64,000 nt of DNA from Streptomyces sp. NBC_00287 (GTDB lineage Bacteria > Actinomycetota > Actinomycetes > Streptomycetales > Streptomycetaceae). How positions within the stretch are numbered: the first letter of the stretch is position 1; every line of letters begins with the position of its first letter. Of the stretch, positions 8,501 through 22,300 are shown piece after piece. The DNA lies in contig NZ_CP108053.1 of assembly GCF_036173105.1 (NCBI RefSeq), positions 1,302,001 to 1,366,000 of the forward strand. The letters are read 5' to 3'. The position numbers and the translations under genes were made by a program. The notes below the pieces were generated by a model, which saw nothing but the letters and a program-made list of their open reading frames with translations, ran no database searches and was not told the DNA's origin.

Positions 8501-11500
8501 TCGGCCTCGGGCCGCACCAGCCGGGGCGCCAGGGTGTTCCCACCGCGCACCGCAATCTGGCCCTCCCCGGCGTCCAGCGCCGCCGTGACGGCCGCCGGGA
8601 GCAGCTCGGCGTCCGTGCCGCCCGGCTGCTCCGCCGGGTCCAGGTCGACGAGCAGGAACCGGTCCGGGTGCTCCGACTGCGCGGAGCGGATCAGGCCCCA
8701 TACCGGGGCGGTGGCGAGATCGGTCAGCGTGTCGTCGCCGCCTGCAGGCACGGCTCCCCGGGTGACGAACACCAGCCGGGAATCGACCAGGGCCTCCTCG
8801 GCGAGCCACTCCTGGACTACGGCGAGGACACGGGCTGCGGTTTCCTCGGCGGTGGTTGATGCGGGGGCGGAGGGCGCCGCGGCAGTCGCCTCGGCGGCGG
8901 TCGATTCGGTGGGGGTCGGCTCGGTGGCGGACGGCCCGGCGGCAGTCGACTCGGCAGCAGTCGGCTCGACGACGGAGGGCGCCGGCGCGGTCGATTCGGA
9001 GGCGAACGCCTCGACGGCAGTCGGCTCGGCGGCGGTCGACTCGGCGGCAGTCGGCTCGGTGGCGGACGGCTCGGTGGCGGTCGGCTCGGTGGCGGACGGC
9101 CCGGCGGCAGTCGACTCGGCAGCAGTCGGCTCGACGACGGAGGGCGCCGGCGCGGTCGATTCGGAGGCGAACGCCTCGACGGCAGTCGGCTCGGTGGCGG
9201 TCGGCTCGGTGGCGGACGGCCCGGCGGCGGACGGCCCGGCGGCGGACGGCCCGGCGGCAGTCGACTCGGCAGCAGTCGGCTCGACGACGGAGGGCGCCGG
9301 CGCGGTCGATTCGGAGGCGAACGCCTCGACGGCAGTCGACTCGGCGACAGTCGACTCGGCGACAGTCGACTCGGCGACAGTCGATTCGGTGGGGGTCGAT
9401 TCGGTGGGGGGCGGCTCGGCAGCGGACGGCTCGGCGGCCGTCACCGCGAACAGCGCGACCTGAGGCGCGGGCACCCCCCACTCCAGAACGGCGCGGACAC
9501 CCGCCACGTCCAGATACGCGTCGGCCGCCAGACCCGCACCCTGCACCGCCGCGCCCAGACCGTACGGGTCGTCCCCGATCACGGCCCAGGTGGCGTGGCG
9601 CACGGCCTCGGGGTCGCAGGGCACAGGGGTCCAGCGGACCCGGAACATGTCGTACGTCCGTGGCGCGCGGGCCGCCGCGAGTTGTGCCGCCGTCACCGGG
9701 CGAACCAGCAGCGAGTCTACGGAGGCGACCGGCGCGCCGGTGCCGTCGGCGAGGTCGAGCCGGACCGCGTCGGCAGCCTCGGCACGGAGCCGGACCCGCA
9801 GCCGGTCGGCGCCCGTGGCGAAGAGAGTCACTCCGGTCCACGCGAAGGGCAGCCGCAACGCCCCGGCGGTCCCTTCCTCCTCCGGCTCTGCGGGGCCGCA
9901 ACCGTGGGCATGCAAGGCGGCGTCCAGCAGCGCCGGATGGAGGCCGAAGCGGGCGGCATCGCCCTTCTGGCCCTCGGGGAGCGCCACTTCGGCGAAGATC
10001 TCGGCGCCGCGCCGCCAGACCGCGCGCAGGCCCTGGAATGCGGGGCCGTACGCATACCCCGCTGCGTCCGCGGCGCCGTAGAAACCGGAGACGTCGACGG
10101 CTTCGGCACCGGTCGGCGGCCACGCCTCGGTGAACAGCCCCGGAGCGGACGGCTGTTCAGGCAGGAGCGTGCCTTCCGCGTGCAGGGTCCACTCCTCGGC
10201 GGGAGTCTCGGGGTCCTCGGGCCGGGAGTGGACGGAGACGGCGCGCCGTCCGGATTCGTCGGGCAGTTCCACGAAGACCTGCACCTGTACGGCGCCCAGT
10301 TCGGGGAGGATCAGCGGCGCCTGGAGGGTGAGTTCGGCGAGGTGGCCGCAGCCGACCTCGTCCCCTGCGCGGATGGCGAGTTCCACGAAGCCGGTGCCCG
10401 GGAAGAGGACCGTTCCGGCCACGGCGTGGTCGGCGAGCCAGGGATGCGTACGGGTGGAGAGTCGTCCGGTCAGCATGACCCCGCCGTCGGCGGCGAGGCT
10501 CACTGCGGCACCGAGCAGCGGGTGGTCGGTTGCGGCCAGACCGGCGCGGCTGACGTCGGCGGTGCCTGTGGTGGACTCCAGCCAGTAGCGGCGGTGCTGG
10601 AAGGCGTACGTCGGGAGGTCGACGCGGCGCACGGTGCGGTCCGCGTATACGGCCGACCAGTCGATGTCAGTGCCGGTAACCCAGAGTTCGGCCGCGCTCG
10701 CTATGAAGCGGGCGTTCTCATCCTCGTCCCGACGGAGGGTACCGACGACCGTGACCGGCTTCTCCGCCGCCTCCGCGATTGCCTGCACGCCCATGGTGAG
10801 CACCGGATGCGCGCTGACCTCGATCAGGCGGGAGTGTCCCTGGACCAGCGTTTCTTGGATCGCCTCGGTGAAGCGCACGGGCCGGCGCAGGCCTTCGTAC
10901 CAGTACGAGGCATCCATCGTCGTCGCGTCCAACACCCCACCAGTCACTGTGGAGATGATCGGAATACGCGAGGTGCGGGGCGTCACCGGGGCAAGAACGT
11001 CGAGCAGTCGCTCCCGGATGTCTTCTACTTGCGCCGAGTGCGAGGCGTAGTCCACCGGGACGCGGCGGGCACGGACGCCCACAGACTCCGCCAGGGCCGC
11101 GATCTCGTCCAGCGCCTCCGGGTCACCGGCGACGACGGTGGCATCGGGCCCGTTGTAGACGGCTACCGACACGCGATCTCCGTACGTCTCAACCCAGGAC
11201 GATGCCTGTTCAGGTCCCGTCGCCAGCGACAACATGCCGCCGCGACCGGCCAGTTCATCCCGGATCGCCGCTGAGCGAAGAGCAACAACCCGGGCCGCAT
11301 CCTCCAGGCTCAACGCACCCACGACCGCCGCAGCCGCGATCTCACCCTGCGAGTGACCGATCACCGCGGCCGGTTCGATACCCAGCGACTCCCACACCGA
11401 GGCAAGCGACACCATCACCGCCCAGAGCACCGGCTGGACCACATCCACCCGCTGCATCCACGCGTCGTCATCGGCCTTCAGCACCTCGGTCAGCGACCAG

Positions 11501-13308
11501 TCCACAAAAGACCCAAGTGCCGCCTCACACTCAGCAATCCGCGCCGCGAACACCGGCGAGGACTCCAACAACCCCCGCCCCATCCCCAGCCACTGCGACC
11601 CCTGCCCCGGAAACACAAACACCGGCGCATCGACACCCGAACCCGACGTGCCCGTAACGAGGTTGGGCGCGACCCCGCCGGAGGACAGCGCGCGCAGGCC
11701 GGTGAACAGCTCCTTCGTCTCCGAACCCCACACCACCGCACGGTGGTTCAGCGTGGCGCGAGTGGTCAGCAGGCTCCAGCCGGCGTCGACGGGGTCGGTG
11801 TCGGCCACGGCGTCCGTGAGGCGCTCCGCCTGGGCGGCCAGTGCCTCGGCGGTACGGGCCGAGACCAGCCAGGGGACGATCGGGGAGCCGACGCCCGCGA
11901 CCGCATCCGGGCCGGGCTGCTCATCTACGGGGGCCTGCTCCACGACGACGTGGGCGTTCGTCCCGGAGATACCGAAGGAAGAGACGGCGGCGCGGCGGGG
12001 CCGGTCGTCGACCGTCGCCCATGCGCGGGCCTCGGTAAGGAGCTTGACCTGGCCCGCCGCCCAGTCGACGTGCGGGGTGGGCTCGTCGACATGGAGGGTC
12101 TTCGGCAGTACGCCCGCTCGCAGGGCCATCACCATCTTGATGACGCCCGCAACACCCGCCGCGGCCTGGGTGTGCCCGATGTTCGACTTCACCGAGCCGA
12201 GCCAGAGCGGCCGGTCCGGATCCCGATCACGGCCGTAGGTGGCAAGCAGCGCCTGGGCCTCGATCGGGTCACCCAGCGTCGTACCCGTACCGTGCGCCTC
12301 CACCACGTCCACATCGGCGACCGTCAGCCCGGCGGCGCCGAGTGCCTGCTGGATGACGCGCTGCTGGGACGGGCCGTTGGGGGCGGTGAGGCCGTTGGAG
12401 GCGCCGTCCTGGTTGACGGCGGAGCCTCTGACCACCGCGAGGACCGGGTGGCCGTTGCGGACGGCGTCGGTGAGGCGTTCGACCACGAGGACGCCGACGC
12501 CCTCCGAGGGGCCGAAGCCGTCGGCGGCGCCCGCGAACGCCTTGCAGCGGCCGTCGGCCGACAGCCCGCGCTGGCGGCCGAACTCCAGGAAGGTCGCAGG
12601 TGTCGGCATGACGGTGACACCGCCCGCGAGCGCCAGCGTGCACTCGCCCTGGCGCAGCGCCTGGATCGCGAGGTGCAGGGCGACCAGCGAGGAGGAGCAG
12701 GCCGTATCGACAGAGACGGCCGGGCCCTCCAGACCGAGGGTGTAGGCGACCCGCCCGGAGGCCACGCTGACGGCATTGCCGGTGCTGATGTAGCCCTCAA
12801 GGCCGTCGGGGACGCTGTTCAGTCGTGACACGTACTCGGACGACGGGGCGCCGGTGAACACGCCCGTCGGGGTGGAGCGCAGCGATCCGGGGTCGATGCC
12901 CGCGCGCTCGACGGCCTCCCAGGAGGCTTCGAGCAGCAGTCGCTGCTGCGGGTCCATCGCCAGGGCCTCGCGCGGCGAGATCCCGAACAGCTCGGCGTCG
13001 AAGTCGCCAACGGCGTCCAGGAAGCCGCCAGCAGTGACGTAAGTCTTGCCCTCGGCGTCCGGATCCGGGTCGTAGAGGCCGTCCAGGTCCCAGTCACGGT
13101 CCTCGGGGAAGGGGCCGATGGCGTCCTCACCGGCGAGGACCAGCCGCCACAGGTCCTCCGGCGAGGCGACGCCGCCGGGGTAGCGGCAGGCCATGCCGAC
13201 GATCGCGATGGGGGGCTGTTCCTCCAGATGCTTGATCCGACGGCGGGCCTGGCGGAGGTCGGCAGTCGCCCGCTTGAGGTAATCGCGGAGTTTCTGCTCG
13301 TTGTTCAT
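5539..13308 (-). CDS. PKS-F: modular type I PKS, module W10 (KS-AT-DH-ER-KR-ACP) plus thioesterase, 2589 aa
   Basis: Final assembly-line protein: one fully reducing extension, then release. The start is the ATG at 13308 ([13 protein letters not shown]) with GGGAG 7 nt upstream. Order: coiled docking helix 1-33; KS about 34-455 with C204 in TACSSS; AT with S653 in GHSQGE and YASH at 754-757, the methylmalonyl-CoA signature; DH with H961 ([11 protein letters not shown]) and D1129 (HPALLDAA); split KR structural region; ER about 1580-1890 with HAGAGGVG near 1755; KR with TGGTGTLG near 1947 and Y2082 in NYAAAN, with LAD after HAAGV (B-type-like); ACP S2253 in GFDSL; TE with S2441 (GYSSGG), D2467 and H2562 (GDHFTLM). 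All catalytic residues are present, so it should add a saturated CH2-CH(CH3) unit and release the chain as a lactone or acid. Residues 1293-1492 are a pentapeptide repeat array that paralogous modules lack. The docking helix matches the tail of PKS-E. Confidence 0.96.
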   Translation of the reverse strand: MNNEQKLRDYLKRATADLRQARRRIKHLEEQPPIAIVGMACRYPGGVASPEDLWRLVLAGEDAIGPFPEDRDWDLDGLYDPDPDAEGKTYVTAGGFLDAVGDFDAELFGISPREALAMDPQQRLLLEASWEAVERAGIDPGSLRSTPTGVFTGAPSSEYVSRLNSVPDGLEGYISTGNAVSVASGRVAYTLGLEGPAVSVDTACSSSLVALHLAIQALRQGECTLALAGGVTVMPTPATFLEFGRQRGLSADGRCKAFAGAADGFGPSEGVGVLVVERLTDAVRNGHPVLAVVRGSAVNQDGASNGLTAPNGPSQQRVIQQALGAAGLTVADVDVVEAHGTGTTLGDPIEAQALLATYGRDRDPDRPLWLGSVKSNIGHTQAAAGVAGVIKMVMALRAGVLPKTLHVDEPTPHVDWAAGQVKLLTEARAWATVDDRPRRAAVSSFGISGTNAHVVVEQAPVDEQPGPDAVAGVGSPIVPWLVSARTAEALAAQAERLTDAVADTDPVDAGWSLLTTRATLNHRAVVWGSETKELFTGLRALSSGGVAPNLVTGTSGSGVDAPVFVFPGQGSQWLGMGRGLLESSPVFAARIAECEAALGSFVDWSLTEVLKADDDAWMQRVDVVQPVLWAVMVSLASVWESLGIEPAAVIGHSQGEIAAAAVVGALSLEDAARVVALRSAAIRDELAGRGGMLSLATGPEQASSWVETYGDRVSVAVYNGPDATVVAGDPEALDEIAALAESVGVRARRVPVDYASHSAQVEDIRERLLDVLAPVTPRTSRIPIISTVTGGVLDATTMDASYWYEGLRRPVRFTEAIQETLVQGHSRLIEVSAHPVLTMGVQAIAEAAEKPVTVVGTLRRDEDENARFIASAAELWVTGTDIDWSAVYADRTVRRVDLPTYAFQHRRYWLESTTGTADVSRAGLAATDHPLLGAAVSLAADGGVMLTGRLSTRTHPWLADHAVAGTVLFPGTGFVELAIRAGDEVGCGHLAELTLQAPLILPELGAVQVQVFVELPDESGRRAVSVHSRPEDPETPAEEWTLHAEGTLLPEQPSAPGLFTEAWPPTGAEAVDVSGFYGAADAAGYAYGPAFQGLRAVWRRGAEIFAEVALPEGQKGDAARFGLHPALLDAALHAHGCGPAEPEEEGTAGALRLPFAWTGVTLFATGADRLRVRLRAEAADAVRLDLADGTGAPVASVDSLLVRPVTAAQLAAARAPRTYDMFRVRWTPVPCDPEAVRHATWAVIGDDPYGLGAAVQGAGLAADAYLDVAGVRAVLEWGVPAPQVALFAVTAAEPSAAEPPPTESTPTESTVAESTVAESTVAESTAVEAFASESTAPAPSVVEPTAAESTAAGPSAAGPSAAGPSATEPTATEPTAVEAFASESTAPAPSVVEPTAAESTAAGPSATEPTATEPSATEPTAAESTAAEPTAVEAFASESTAPAPSVVEPTAAESTAAGPSATEPTPTESTAAEATAAAPSAPASTTAEETAARVLAVVQEWLAEEALVDSRLVFVTRGAVPAGGDDTLTDLATAPVWGLIRSAQSEHPDRFLLVDLDPAEQPGGTDAELLPAAVTAALDAGEGQIAVRGGNTLAPRLVRPEAEGALVPPADGGPWRLDATGSGTPEGLDLVPAPEADAPLAPGEIRVAVRAAGVNFRDVLLTLGMYPGRPILGSEAAGVVVEVGEGVTRIAPGDRVTGLMTEGFGPRVVTDARLVVPIPEGWSFEQAASVPVAFLTAYYGLVDLGSVQQGDTVLVHAGAGGVGMAAIQLARHFGATVLATASPSKWDALWRLGLTDDQIASSRDLDFREKFLATTDGAGVDVVLNSLAREFVDASLELLPRGGRFLELGKTDIRDAEQVAAERPGVRYAAFELSDAGAERIQETLGELMRLFEAGVLEPLPVRAWDVRRAREAFRFMSQARHTGKVVLTMPPTLDPEGTVLITGGTGTLGALLARHLVTGHGVRHLLLTSRQGLEAPGAAELTTELSELGATVEVSACDAADRDQLTALLDGRRLTGVVHAAGVLADGLITTLTPDQLTTVWRPKAQAAINLHELTRDSDLALFALYSSASGIFGGPGQANYAAANTFLDALAHQRRAQGLPATSLAWGFWAQTSALTSHLGDREQARMAQGGMLPLSTERGLAIFDAATRMDGAVAVAAALDPAGLRDRPDRHVPPFLRELVTVARRRRGTAANDVVESASGLAGRLAGRDRAGRDEVMREVVRSHVAAVLGHADTAVLDMAREFPSLGFDSLTAVELRNRLGAVTGLALPATLIFEHRTPEALARYLSQELEGAAVAGAAPVEPRAADPDSLSGIFVRACREGRFAEISTVLRTAADFRASFTGPAELAKLPQLTPLARGSRAPQLICFPTFAWKPSVYQYLPFASALGDTRTVSALSLPGFMTGEAIPADLDALTRTLAEAIRQNAGEEPYALLGYSSGGLIASAVARHLEETGAGPAALVMVDTHWWDTAGGFDLDPWATSVLSGLLNRVGESEHQGENWGDAWVTARARYLYLDFRQAELAAPTLLVRAADPIGPEGSRRRADWGYEHTAIEVPGDHFTLMEPGKAAGTARAVDTWLTELSVRP
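8833..9432 (-). repeat. Array of 40 in-frame pentapeptide (15-bp) units inside PKS-F
   Basis: Read on the minus strand from 9432, the coding sequence divides without a break into 40 units of five residues. Most are variants of [10 protein letters not shown] or GPSAA, with rarer EAFAS, APSVV and ESTAP units. A higher-order block runs from ESTAV/EPTAV through [15 protein letters not shown] and EPTAA to ESTAA and occurs three times. At DNA level the shared CCGGCGGCAGTCGACTCGGC tract begins at 8936, 9101 and 9251, giving spacings of 165 and 150 bp, both multiples of 15. The array replaces a loop of about a dozen residues in the KR structural subdomain between DH and ER, just before the helix [10 protein letters not shown]. 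Length changes by whole units would keep the frame. It predicts a flexible, acidic, disordered linker of 200 residues. Confidence 0.95.
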
Positions 13309-13348
13309 CGAGGGTCTCCCGTCGGCCCGTCGAGTCGGCTGGATCGGT

Positions 13349-16300
13349 TCACGCTGTCCCCAACTCGCTGTCGAGGAGGTCGAACAGTTCGTCGTCGGTG
13401 GCGCCGTCCAGGTCGTCGTCATCGGCCGCGTCAGCCGCGGACGCCGCGCCCTCCAGGGCCGTGAGCAGCGCCCGGAGCCGGTCGGTGACACGGTGGCTGA
13501 CGACGTCGTCGGAGCTTGCGGTGCCGATGACTCGCTCCAGCCGCTCCAGCTCCACGGCGAGGGTCGGAGCCGTGTCGGCCGCCTCCGCCACGAGGATCTG
13601 CGAGCGGATCTGGTGGGTGAGGGCGGTGGGGGTGGGGTGGTCGAAGACGAGGGTGGCGGGCAGTCGTAGGCCGGTTGCCGTGTTGAGGCGGTTGCGCAGT
13701 TCGACGGCGGTCAGCGAGTCGAATCCGAGGTCCTTGAACGGCCGCTCGGCATCGATGGTCCGCGGGTCGGCGTGGCCGAGGACTGCGGCAACATGCGAGC
13801 GGACCAGGTCGAGCAGGAACCGCTCCCGCTCGGGCTCGCTGAGCCGTGCCAGCCTCTGCTCCAGCCCGCCCGAGCCACCGGCCGACCCCGCTGAGGCCAC
13901 CATCCGCCGTGCCGCGGCCGATGCACGCACCAACCCCCGCAACACCCCCGGCAACACGCCACGTGCCGCAAGTCCGCGCAGCTCGGCCAGATCGACTGGG
14001 CTGGCCACCACCAGCCCCTCATCCAGAGCAAGGGCCCTGTCGAACAGGCCAAGCCCGTGCTCCGAGGACAGCCCGACAAGGCCGCCCTGGGAGAGCCGGG
14101 CCCGGTCACGGCCCTCCATATGGCCGGTCATGGCGCTGACCTGCTCCCAATAGCCCCAGGCCAGCGAGAGCCCGGGCAGACCCTGGGCGCGGCGATGCTG
14201 GGCCAGAGCGTCCAGGAAGACATTCGCGGCGGCGTAGTTGGCCTGGCCCGGGCCGCCGAAGATGCCGGAGGCGGAGGAGTAGAGGGCGAAGAAGGCGAGG
14301 TCTGCGTCGCGGGTCAACTCGTGGAGGTTGACGGCTGCTTGGGCCTTCGGTCGCCAGACGGTGGCGAGTTGGTCCGGAGTGAGGGTGGTGACCAGCCCGT
14401 CCGCGAGTACGCCCGCCGCGTGGACGACGCCTGTCAGGTGCCGTCCGTCCAGCAGGGAAGCGAGCTGATCGCGGTCGGCTGCGTCACAGGCCACCACCTC
14501 TACGACAGCACCCAACTCACCGAGTTCCGCTACGAGTTCGGCCGCGCCCGGCGCCGCCAGCCCCTGCCGACTGGTGAGCAGCAGATGCCGTACCCCATGC
14601 CCGGTCACGAGGTGGCGGGCGAGGAGCGAGCCGAGCGTGCCCGTACCACCGGTGATCAGGACAGTGCCCTCGGGATCCAGCACCGGCGGCATCGTGAGCA
14701 CAACCTTGCCCACATGCCGCGCCTGGCTCATGAACCGGAACGCCTCCCGAGCCCTGCGCACATCCCACGCCCGCACCGGCAACGGCTCCAACACACCCGC
14801 CGCGAAGAGCGACAGCACCTCGGTGAGGATCTCGCCCATGCGTTCCGGCCCGGCCTCACCCAGCTCGAACGGTGCGTACGTCATCCCGGGGTTCGCCTGT
14901 GTCAGCTGCTCGGGGTCGCGCAGGTCCGTTTTGCCCATCTCCACGAAGCGGCCCTGGGGGGCGAGGAGTTCGAGGGAGGCGTCGACGTACTCGCGGGCAA
15001 GGGAGTTGAGGACGACGTCCACACCCGCTCCGCGGAACTTGTCTCGGAAGTCGAGGTCGCGGGAGGAAGCGATCTGGTCGTCGGTCAGGCCCAGGCCCCG
15101 CAATTTATCCCACTTGCCGGGGCTGGCGGTTGCGAGGACAGTCGCGCCGAAGTGCCGGGCGAGCTGGATCGCCGCCATGCCGACACCGCCGGCACCCGCA
15201 TGCACCAGAACCGTGTCACCCTGCTGGACGGAGCCGAGGTCGACGAGCCCGTAGTACGCGGTCAGGAACACCACCGGCACCGACGCCGCCTGCTCGAAAG
15301 ACCACCCCTCGGGGACGGGTGCCAGCACACGGGCATCGGCGACTGCCAAGGGAGCGAACGCGTGCTGCACGACACCCATGACGCGGTCGCCGGGAGCGAG
15401 ATGCGTGACGCCTTCCCCGACCTCGACCACCACGCCTGCGGCCTCGCTGCCCAGGATGGGCTGCCCCGGGTACATCCCGAGGCTGATCAGAACGTCCCGG
15501 AAGTTGAGTCCTGCGGCTCGGACGGAGACCCGGACCTGCCCGGCGGCGAGCGGCGCCGTGGCCTCCGGGAACGGCAGCAGAGCCAGCCCGTCCAGGGTGC
15601 CGGAGGCCACCGTGTCCAGTCGCCAGGCCCGTTCACCAGCCGGAGGCACGAGCGCCGCGCCCGAATCAGCACGGGCCAGCCTCGGCACGAGAACATCCTC
15701 GCCCCGCAGGGCCAACTGCCACTCCCCCGCCGCCAGCGCAGCCGAAACCCCTTCGGCGACAAAGTCGGCGCCCGACTCCGGGTCCACATCCAGCAACACA
15801 AACCGGCCCGGATTCTCCGACTGCGCGGAGCGGATCAGACCCCACACCGGAGCGGTGACCAAGTCGGTCAGCTTGTGGTCGCCGCCCGCAGGCACGGCGC
15901 CCCGGGTGACGAACACCAGCCGGGTGTCGTTCAAGGCGTCGTTCGCCAGCCACTCCCGCAGGAGAGTCAGCGCATCCGTCGTGGCCTGGCGGGCGGCCTC
16001 GGCTAGCCCTTCGCGGCTGTCCACCGATGGGACGGAGACCAGTACCACCTCGGGTGCCGGAACCCCTGCGTCCAGGACCGCGCGTAGGCCGTCGAGGTCC
16101 AGATGCGAGTCCACCGCGATCCCGGCGCCCTGCACGGCAGCGGCGACGTTGTACGGGTCCTCCGTCCCGAGAACAGCCCAGACCCCCGCCCCTGTGACCT
16201 CCTCGGCAAACGGCAGCGACGCCCACTCCGTACGGAAGAGGTCATCGGCCTCAGCACCCCGGGCACCGCCCAGCGCCGCAGCCGGACGCAGCACCAATGA

Positions 16301-19300
16301 ACGCACCTCAGCAACCGGCTGACCCGTCCCGTCGGCAACCTCCACCGCAAGAGCGTCGTCTCCGGCCGCCGTAATCCGCACCCGCAGGCAGTCGGCACCC
16401 GCCGCGAACAACGACACACCCGTCCAGGCAAACGGCAACCGCAACGCCCCTCCATCGCCGCCGAAATCGCCGTACCCATTCGCATGCAACGCCGCATCAA
16501 GCAACGCCGGGTGAATCCCGAACCGGCCCGCCTCCGCCCGCTCGGACTCCCCCAACTCGACCTCGGCAAAAACCTCACCGCCTCGCCGCCACACGGCCCG
16601 CAGACCCTGGAACGCAGGGCCGTAGCCGTAACCGGCCGCCTCGGCGCCCTCGTAGAAGCCGGACACATCGAGGGGGTCGGCGCCCTGCGGGGGCCAGACG
16701 GTGAGATCGGTCGCGGGCGGCTCGACGGCCTCAGCCCCGAGAACACCCTCGGCGTGCCAGGTCCACGGGGCGTCCGCCTCCCCGCCGTCCGGGCGCGAGT
16801 GCACGGTCACTTGTCGGTCCCCGCTCTCGTCGGGGGCGCCGACGACGACCTGGAGCTGGACGGCGCCCTGCTCGGGCAGGACCAGGGGGGCTTGGAGGGT
16901 GAGCTCGGTGAGGTGTCCGCAGCCGACTTCGTCGCCGGCCCGGATCGCCAACTCCACAAAGCCGGTTCCTGGGAACAGGACGGTTCCCGTGACGGCGTGG
17001 TCCGCGAGCCAGGGATGCGTCCGCAGCGAGAGTCGGCCGGTCAGGACCAGCCCCCCGTCGGCGGCGAGGCTCACGGCGGCACCGAGCAGGGGGTGGTCTG
17101 CGGCGCCGAGACCCAGTTCGGCGGGGTCGCCGGTGGTGCCGGATGCCTCCAGCCAGAAGCGCTCGCGTTGGAAGGCGTACGTGGGGAGGTCGACGCGCTG
17201 CACAGCACGCCCCGCATAGACGGCAGACCAGTCGATGTCCGTGCCGTGGACCCAGAGTTCGGCCGCGCTCGCGATGAAGCGGGCGCTCTCGCCCTCGTCC
17301 CGGCGGAGCGTACCGACGACCGTGACCTGCTTCTCCGCCGCCTCCGCGATGGCCTGCACCCCGGTGGTCAGCACTGGGTGCGCGCTGACCTCGGTGAAGC
17401 GGCTGTGACCTTCGGCAAGAGCGGTAGTCATCGCTTCGGTGAAACGCACTGGCTTGCGCAGACCCTCGTACCAGTACGAGGCATCCATCGCGGCCGTGTC
17501 CAAAACCCCACCAGTAACAGTGGAGATGACCGGGACGAGGGACGGCCAGGGAGTCACCGGAGCAAGGGCCTCCAGCAGTCGCTCCCGGATGTCCTCGACC
17601 TGCGCGGAGTGCGAGGCGTAATCCACGGGGACCCGGCGGGCACGAACGCCAGCGGCCTCCGCCACCCTGGCGATCTCATCCAGCGCCTGCGGATCACCGG
17701 CCACCACCGTGGCATCGGGCCCGTTGTAAACGGCGACGGACACCCGATCGCCATACGGCTCAACCCACCCCGACGCCTGCTCAGCACGGGTCGCCAACGA
17801 CAACATGCCGCCGCGACCGGCCAGTTCATCCCGGATCGCCGTCGAGCGCAGAGCCACCACCCGGGCCGCATCCTCCAGACTCAACGCACCCACGACCGCC
17901 GCAGCCGCGATCTCACCCTGCGAGTGGCCAATGACGGCAGCCGGTTTGATCCCAAGCGACTCCCAGACCGCAGCGAGCGACACCATCACCGCCCACAACA
18001 CCGGCTGGACCACATCCACCCGCCGCATCCAGGCATCGTCATCGCCGCTCAGCACCTCGGTCAGCGACCAGTCCACGAAGGACCCGAGTGCCGCCTCACA
18101 CTCACCGATCCGCGCCGCGAACACCGGCGAGGACTCCAACAGCCCCCGCCCCATCCCCAGCCACTGCGACCCCTGCCCCGGAAACACAAACACCGGCGCA
18201 CCAGAACCCGAAGCAATCCCCGAGACCACGTGAGCCGCGGGAGCACCTGATGCCAGAGCTTCCAGCCCCGCCGTCAGCTCACCGCTCTCCCGGCCCCAGA
18301 CCACCGCCCGATGCTCCAGCGCCGTACGCGAAGCCCACAGACTCCACCCCACATCGACCGGATCGCCCGACAGCCGCGCCAGTCGCCCCGCCTGCGCGCT
18401 CAACGCCCCGGCACTACGCCCCGACACCACCCACGGAACGACGGGCGAAGCGGACAGGCCCTCGGGACCGGAGACGACGACCGGCGCCGAATCGACGCCC
18501 TCAGCAGGCGCCTCCTCCACGATCACGTGCGCATTCGTGCCGGAGATACCGAAGGACGAGACGCCGGCGCGGCGTGGGTGGCTGTTCGCCTGCCACTCCC
18601 GTTCCTCGGTGAGGAGCTTGACCTCGCCCGAGGTCCAGTCGACGTGCGGGGTGGGCTCGTCCACGTGCAGGGTGCGCGGCAGGACACGCGCCTGCATCGC
18701 CATCACCATCTTGATGACGCCCGCGACACCGGCGGCGGCCTGAGCATGACCGATGTTGGACTTCACCGAACCGAGCCAGAGCGGCCGGTCCGCGTCCCGG
18801 TCACGGCCGTAGGTGGCGAGCAGCGCCTGGGCCTCGATCGGGTCACCCAGTGTCGTACCCGTACCGTGTGCCTCCACCACGTCCACCTCGGCGGCGGCAA
18901 CTCCGGCGTTGGCAAGGGCCTGCCGGATGACGCGCTGCTGGGACGGACCGTTCGGCGCCGTCAGGCCGTTGGAGGCCCCGTCCTGGTTGATCGCCGAGCC
19001 GCGCACAACGGCGAGGACACGGTGGCCCTTGGCGCGGGCGTCCGACAGCCGCTCGACCACGAGGACACCGACGCCTTCCGCCGGGCCGAAGCCGTCGGCG
19101 GCGCCCGCGAACGCCTTGCAGCGGCCATCGGCCGACAGCCCGCGCTGACGGCTCAACTCCACGAAGCCGGTCGGGGTGCACATCACCGTCACACCACCCG
19201 CCAGCGCCAAGTCGCACTCCCCCTGCCGCAACGACTGGGCCGCGAGGTGCAGCGCCACCAGCGACGACGAACACGCCGTATCGACCGTGACCGCCGGGCC

Positions 19301-22300
19301 CTCCAGACCCAGCTGGTAGGCGATGCGCCCGGACGTGACGCTGGACATGTTGCCGGTGCCGAGGAAACCCTCGGTGCCGTCCGGTACAGCGTTCAGCCGG
19401 GCCACGTACTCGGAGGCAAGGGCACCGGCAAAGACGCCGGCCCGGGTGCCGCGCAGGGAGCCGGGGGCGATGCCGGCGCGCTCGACGGCCCCCCAGGAGG
19501 CTTCGAGGAGGATCCGCTGCTGCGGGTCCATCGCCAACGCCTCGCGCGGCGAGATCCCGAAGAACTGAGCGTCGAACTCGGCCACGTCCGCCACGAAACC
19601 GCCGCCCCGGACATAGGTCTTGCCCTGGGCTTCGGGGTCCGGATCGTAGAGGTCGTCGTCCCAGTCGCGGTCCTTCGGGAAGGCGGTGATGGCGTCCTCC
19701 CCGGCCAGGACCAGCCGCCACAGCTCCTCCGGGGATTCGATGCCGCCGGGAAAGCGGCAGGCCATGCCGACGATCGCGATCGGCTCGTCCGCCGGGCGGG
19801 CAAGGGTGCGTTGTTCCTGGGGGGCGTCGGGCAGCCCGGAGACCTCCGAGCGGATGTGCCGGGTGAGGGCGGTGGGGGTGGGGTGGTCGAAGACGAGGGT
19901 GGCGGGCAGCCGTAGGCCGGTTGCCGTGTTGAGGCGGTTGCGTAGTTCGACGGCGGTCAGCGAGTCGAATCCGAGGTCCTTGAACGGCCGCTCCGCGTCG
20001 ACCGCGCCCGGATCGGCATGGCCGAGGACGGCGGCGACGTGCGAGCGAACCAGGTCGAGCAGGAACCGCTCCCGTTCCGGTTCGCTGAGCTGTGCCAGCC
20101 TCTGATCCAGCCCGCCCGAGCCACTGGCCGCCGCTGAGGCCACCATCCGCCGTGCCGCGGCCGGTGCACGCACCAACCCCCGCAACACCCCCGGCAACAC
20201 GCCACTCGCCGCAAGCCCTCGAAGCTCGGCCAGATCCAGCGGACTGGCCACCACCAGCCCTTCGTCCAGACCCACAGCCCTGTCGAACAGGCCAAGCCCG
20301 TGCTCCGAGGACAGCCCGACAAGGCCACCCTGGGAGAGCCGGGCCCGGTCACGGCCCTCCATATGGCCGGTCATCGCACTGACCTGCTCCCAATAGCCCC
20401 AGGCCAGCGAGAGGCCGGGCAGCCCTTCAACACGGCGGTGCTGAGCCAGCGCGTCCAGGAAGACATTCGCGGCGGCGTAGTTGGCCTGGCCCGGGCCGCC
20501 AAGAACGCCGGAAGCGGAGGAGTAGAGCGCGAAGAACGCGAGGTCGGCATCACGGGTCAGCTCATGCAGGTTCACTGCGGCCTCGACCTTCGGCCGCCAC
20601 ACCGTGGCCAACTGCTCCGGGGTGAGGGACGTGACCAGTCCGTCGGCGAGTACGCCTGCCGCGTGGACGACGCCTGTCAGCCGCCGTCCGTCCAGCAGGG
20701 CGGCGAGCTGATCGCGGTCGGCTGCGTCACAGGCCGCCACCTCTACGGCAGCACCCAACTCACCCAGTTCCGCTACGAGTTCGGCCGCGCCCGGGGCCGC
20801 CAGCCCCTGCCGACTCGTCAGCAGCAGATGCCGTACCCCATGCCCGGTCACCAGGTGACGGGACAGGAGCGAGCCGAGCGTGCCCGTACCACCCGTGATC
20901 AGGACGGTGCCCTCGGGATCCAGCACCGGCGGCATCGTGAGCACCACCTTGCCCACATGCCGCGCCTGGCTCATGAACCGGAACGCCTCCCGAGCCCTGC
21001 GCACATCCCACGCCCGCACCGGCAACGGCTCCAACACACCTGACTCGAAGAGGGAGACGATGGTCCGCAGAATCTCGCTCGCGCGGTCCAGGCCGCCGTC
21101 GCCGGGGCTGTAGGCGCGGTAGGTGACACCGGGCCGCTCGGCGGCGACCTGTTCGGCGTCCCGGATGTCGGTCTTGCCCAGCTCCAGGAACCGGCCGCCG
21201 CGCGGCAGGAGGTCGAGGGAGGCGTCGACGTACTCACCCGCGAGGGAGTTGAGGACGACGTCCACACCCGCTCCGCGGAACTTCTCCCGGAAGTCGAGGT
21301 CACGGGAGGAGGCGATCTGGTCATCTGTCAGGCCCAGGCCCCGCAATGCATCCCACTTACCGGGGCTGGCAGTTGAGAGAACCGTCGCACCGAAGTGCCG
21401 CGCGAGCTGGATCGCCGCCATGCCGACACCGCCGGCACCCGCATGCACCAGAACCGTGTCACCCTGCTGGACGGAAGCGAGGTCGACCAGCCCGTAGTAC
21501 GCGGTCAGAAACACCACCGGCACAGACGCCGCCTGCTCGAACGACCACCCCTCCGGAATCGGCACCGCGAGCCGGGCGTCGGTGACTGCGAGCGGACCGA
21601 GGCCGCCCGTCACAAAGCCCATGACCCGGTCGCCGGGGGCGAGATGGGTGACCCCTTCGCCAACCTCGACCACCACGCCCGCCGCCTCGCTGCCCATGAC
21701 GGTCTGGCCCGGGACCATGCCGAGCCCGATGAGGACGTCCCGGAAGTTGAGTCCTGCGGCTCGGACGGAGACCCGGACCTGCCCGGCGGCAAGCGGCGCC
21801 GTGGCCTCCGGGAACGGCAGCAGAGCCAGCCCGTCCAGCGTGCCGGAAGCAACGGTGTCCAGCCGCCAGGCCCGTTCACCAGCAGGAGGCACGAGCGCCG
21901 GACCCGAGGACACACGCGCCAGCCTCGGCACAAGAACGTCCTCGCCCCGCAGGGCCAGCTGCCACTCCCCCGCCGCCAACGCAGCCGAAACACCCTCGGC
22001 GACAAAGTCAGCGCCCGAAGGATCCACGTCCAGCAACACAAACCGGCCCGGATTCTCCGACTGAGCCGACCGGATCAGACCCCACACCGGAGCCGTGCCC
22101 AGATCCCGTACACCCTCCCCGTCACGCGCAGCGACAGCACCCTGCGTCACCACCACCAACCGGGTATCGGTCAAAGCCTCGTTCGCCAGCCACTCCCGAA
22201 CCAGCATCAAAACACCCGCCGTTGCCCGGCGCGCGTCCTCGGCCAGCCCCTCGCCACAGTCCGCCGACTCAACGGAGACGAGCACCACCTCGGGTGCCGG

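Noticed and set aside
8833..9432. CRISPR-like array
   Set aside because: Units are 15 bp, contiguous, without spacers and in frame with the PKS.
8856..10133. Plus-strand Arg/Ser/Thr-rich frame over the W10 repeat
   Set aside because: Its repetitive protein is only the antisense image of the pentapeptide array; no start signal or homologous domain is visible.
15070..15200. Broken ER domains in PKS-E because of missing residues near the second half
   Set aside because: Both ERs lack about four residues (RGAGVDVV instead of [12 protein letters not shown]), but the nucleotide motif HAGAGGVG and the rest of the fold are intact, so activity is likely.
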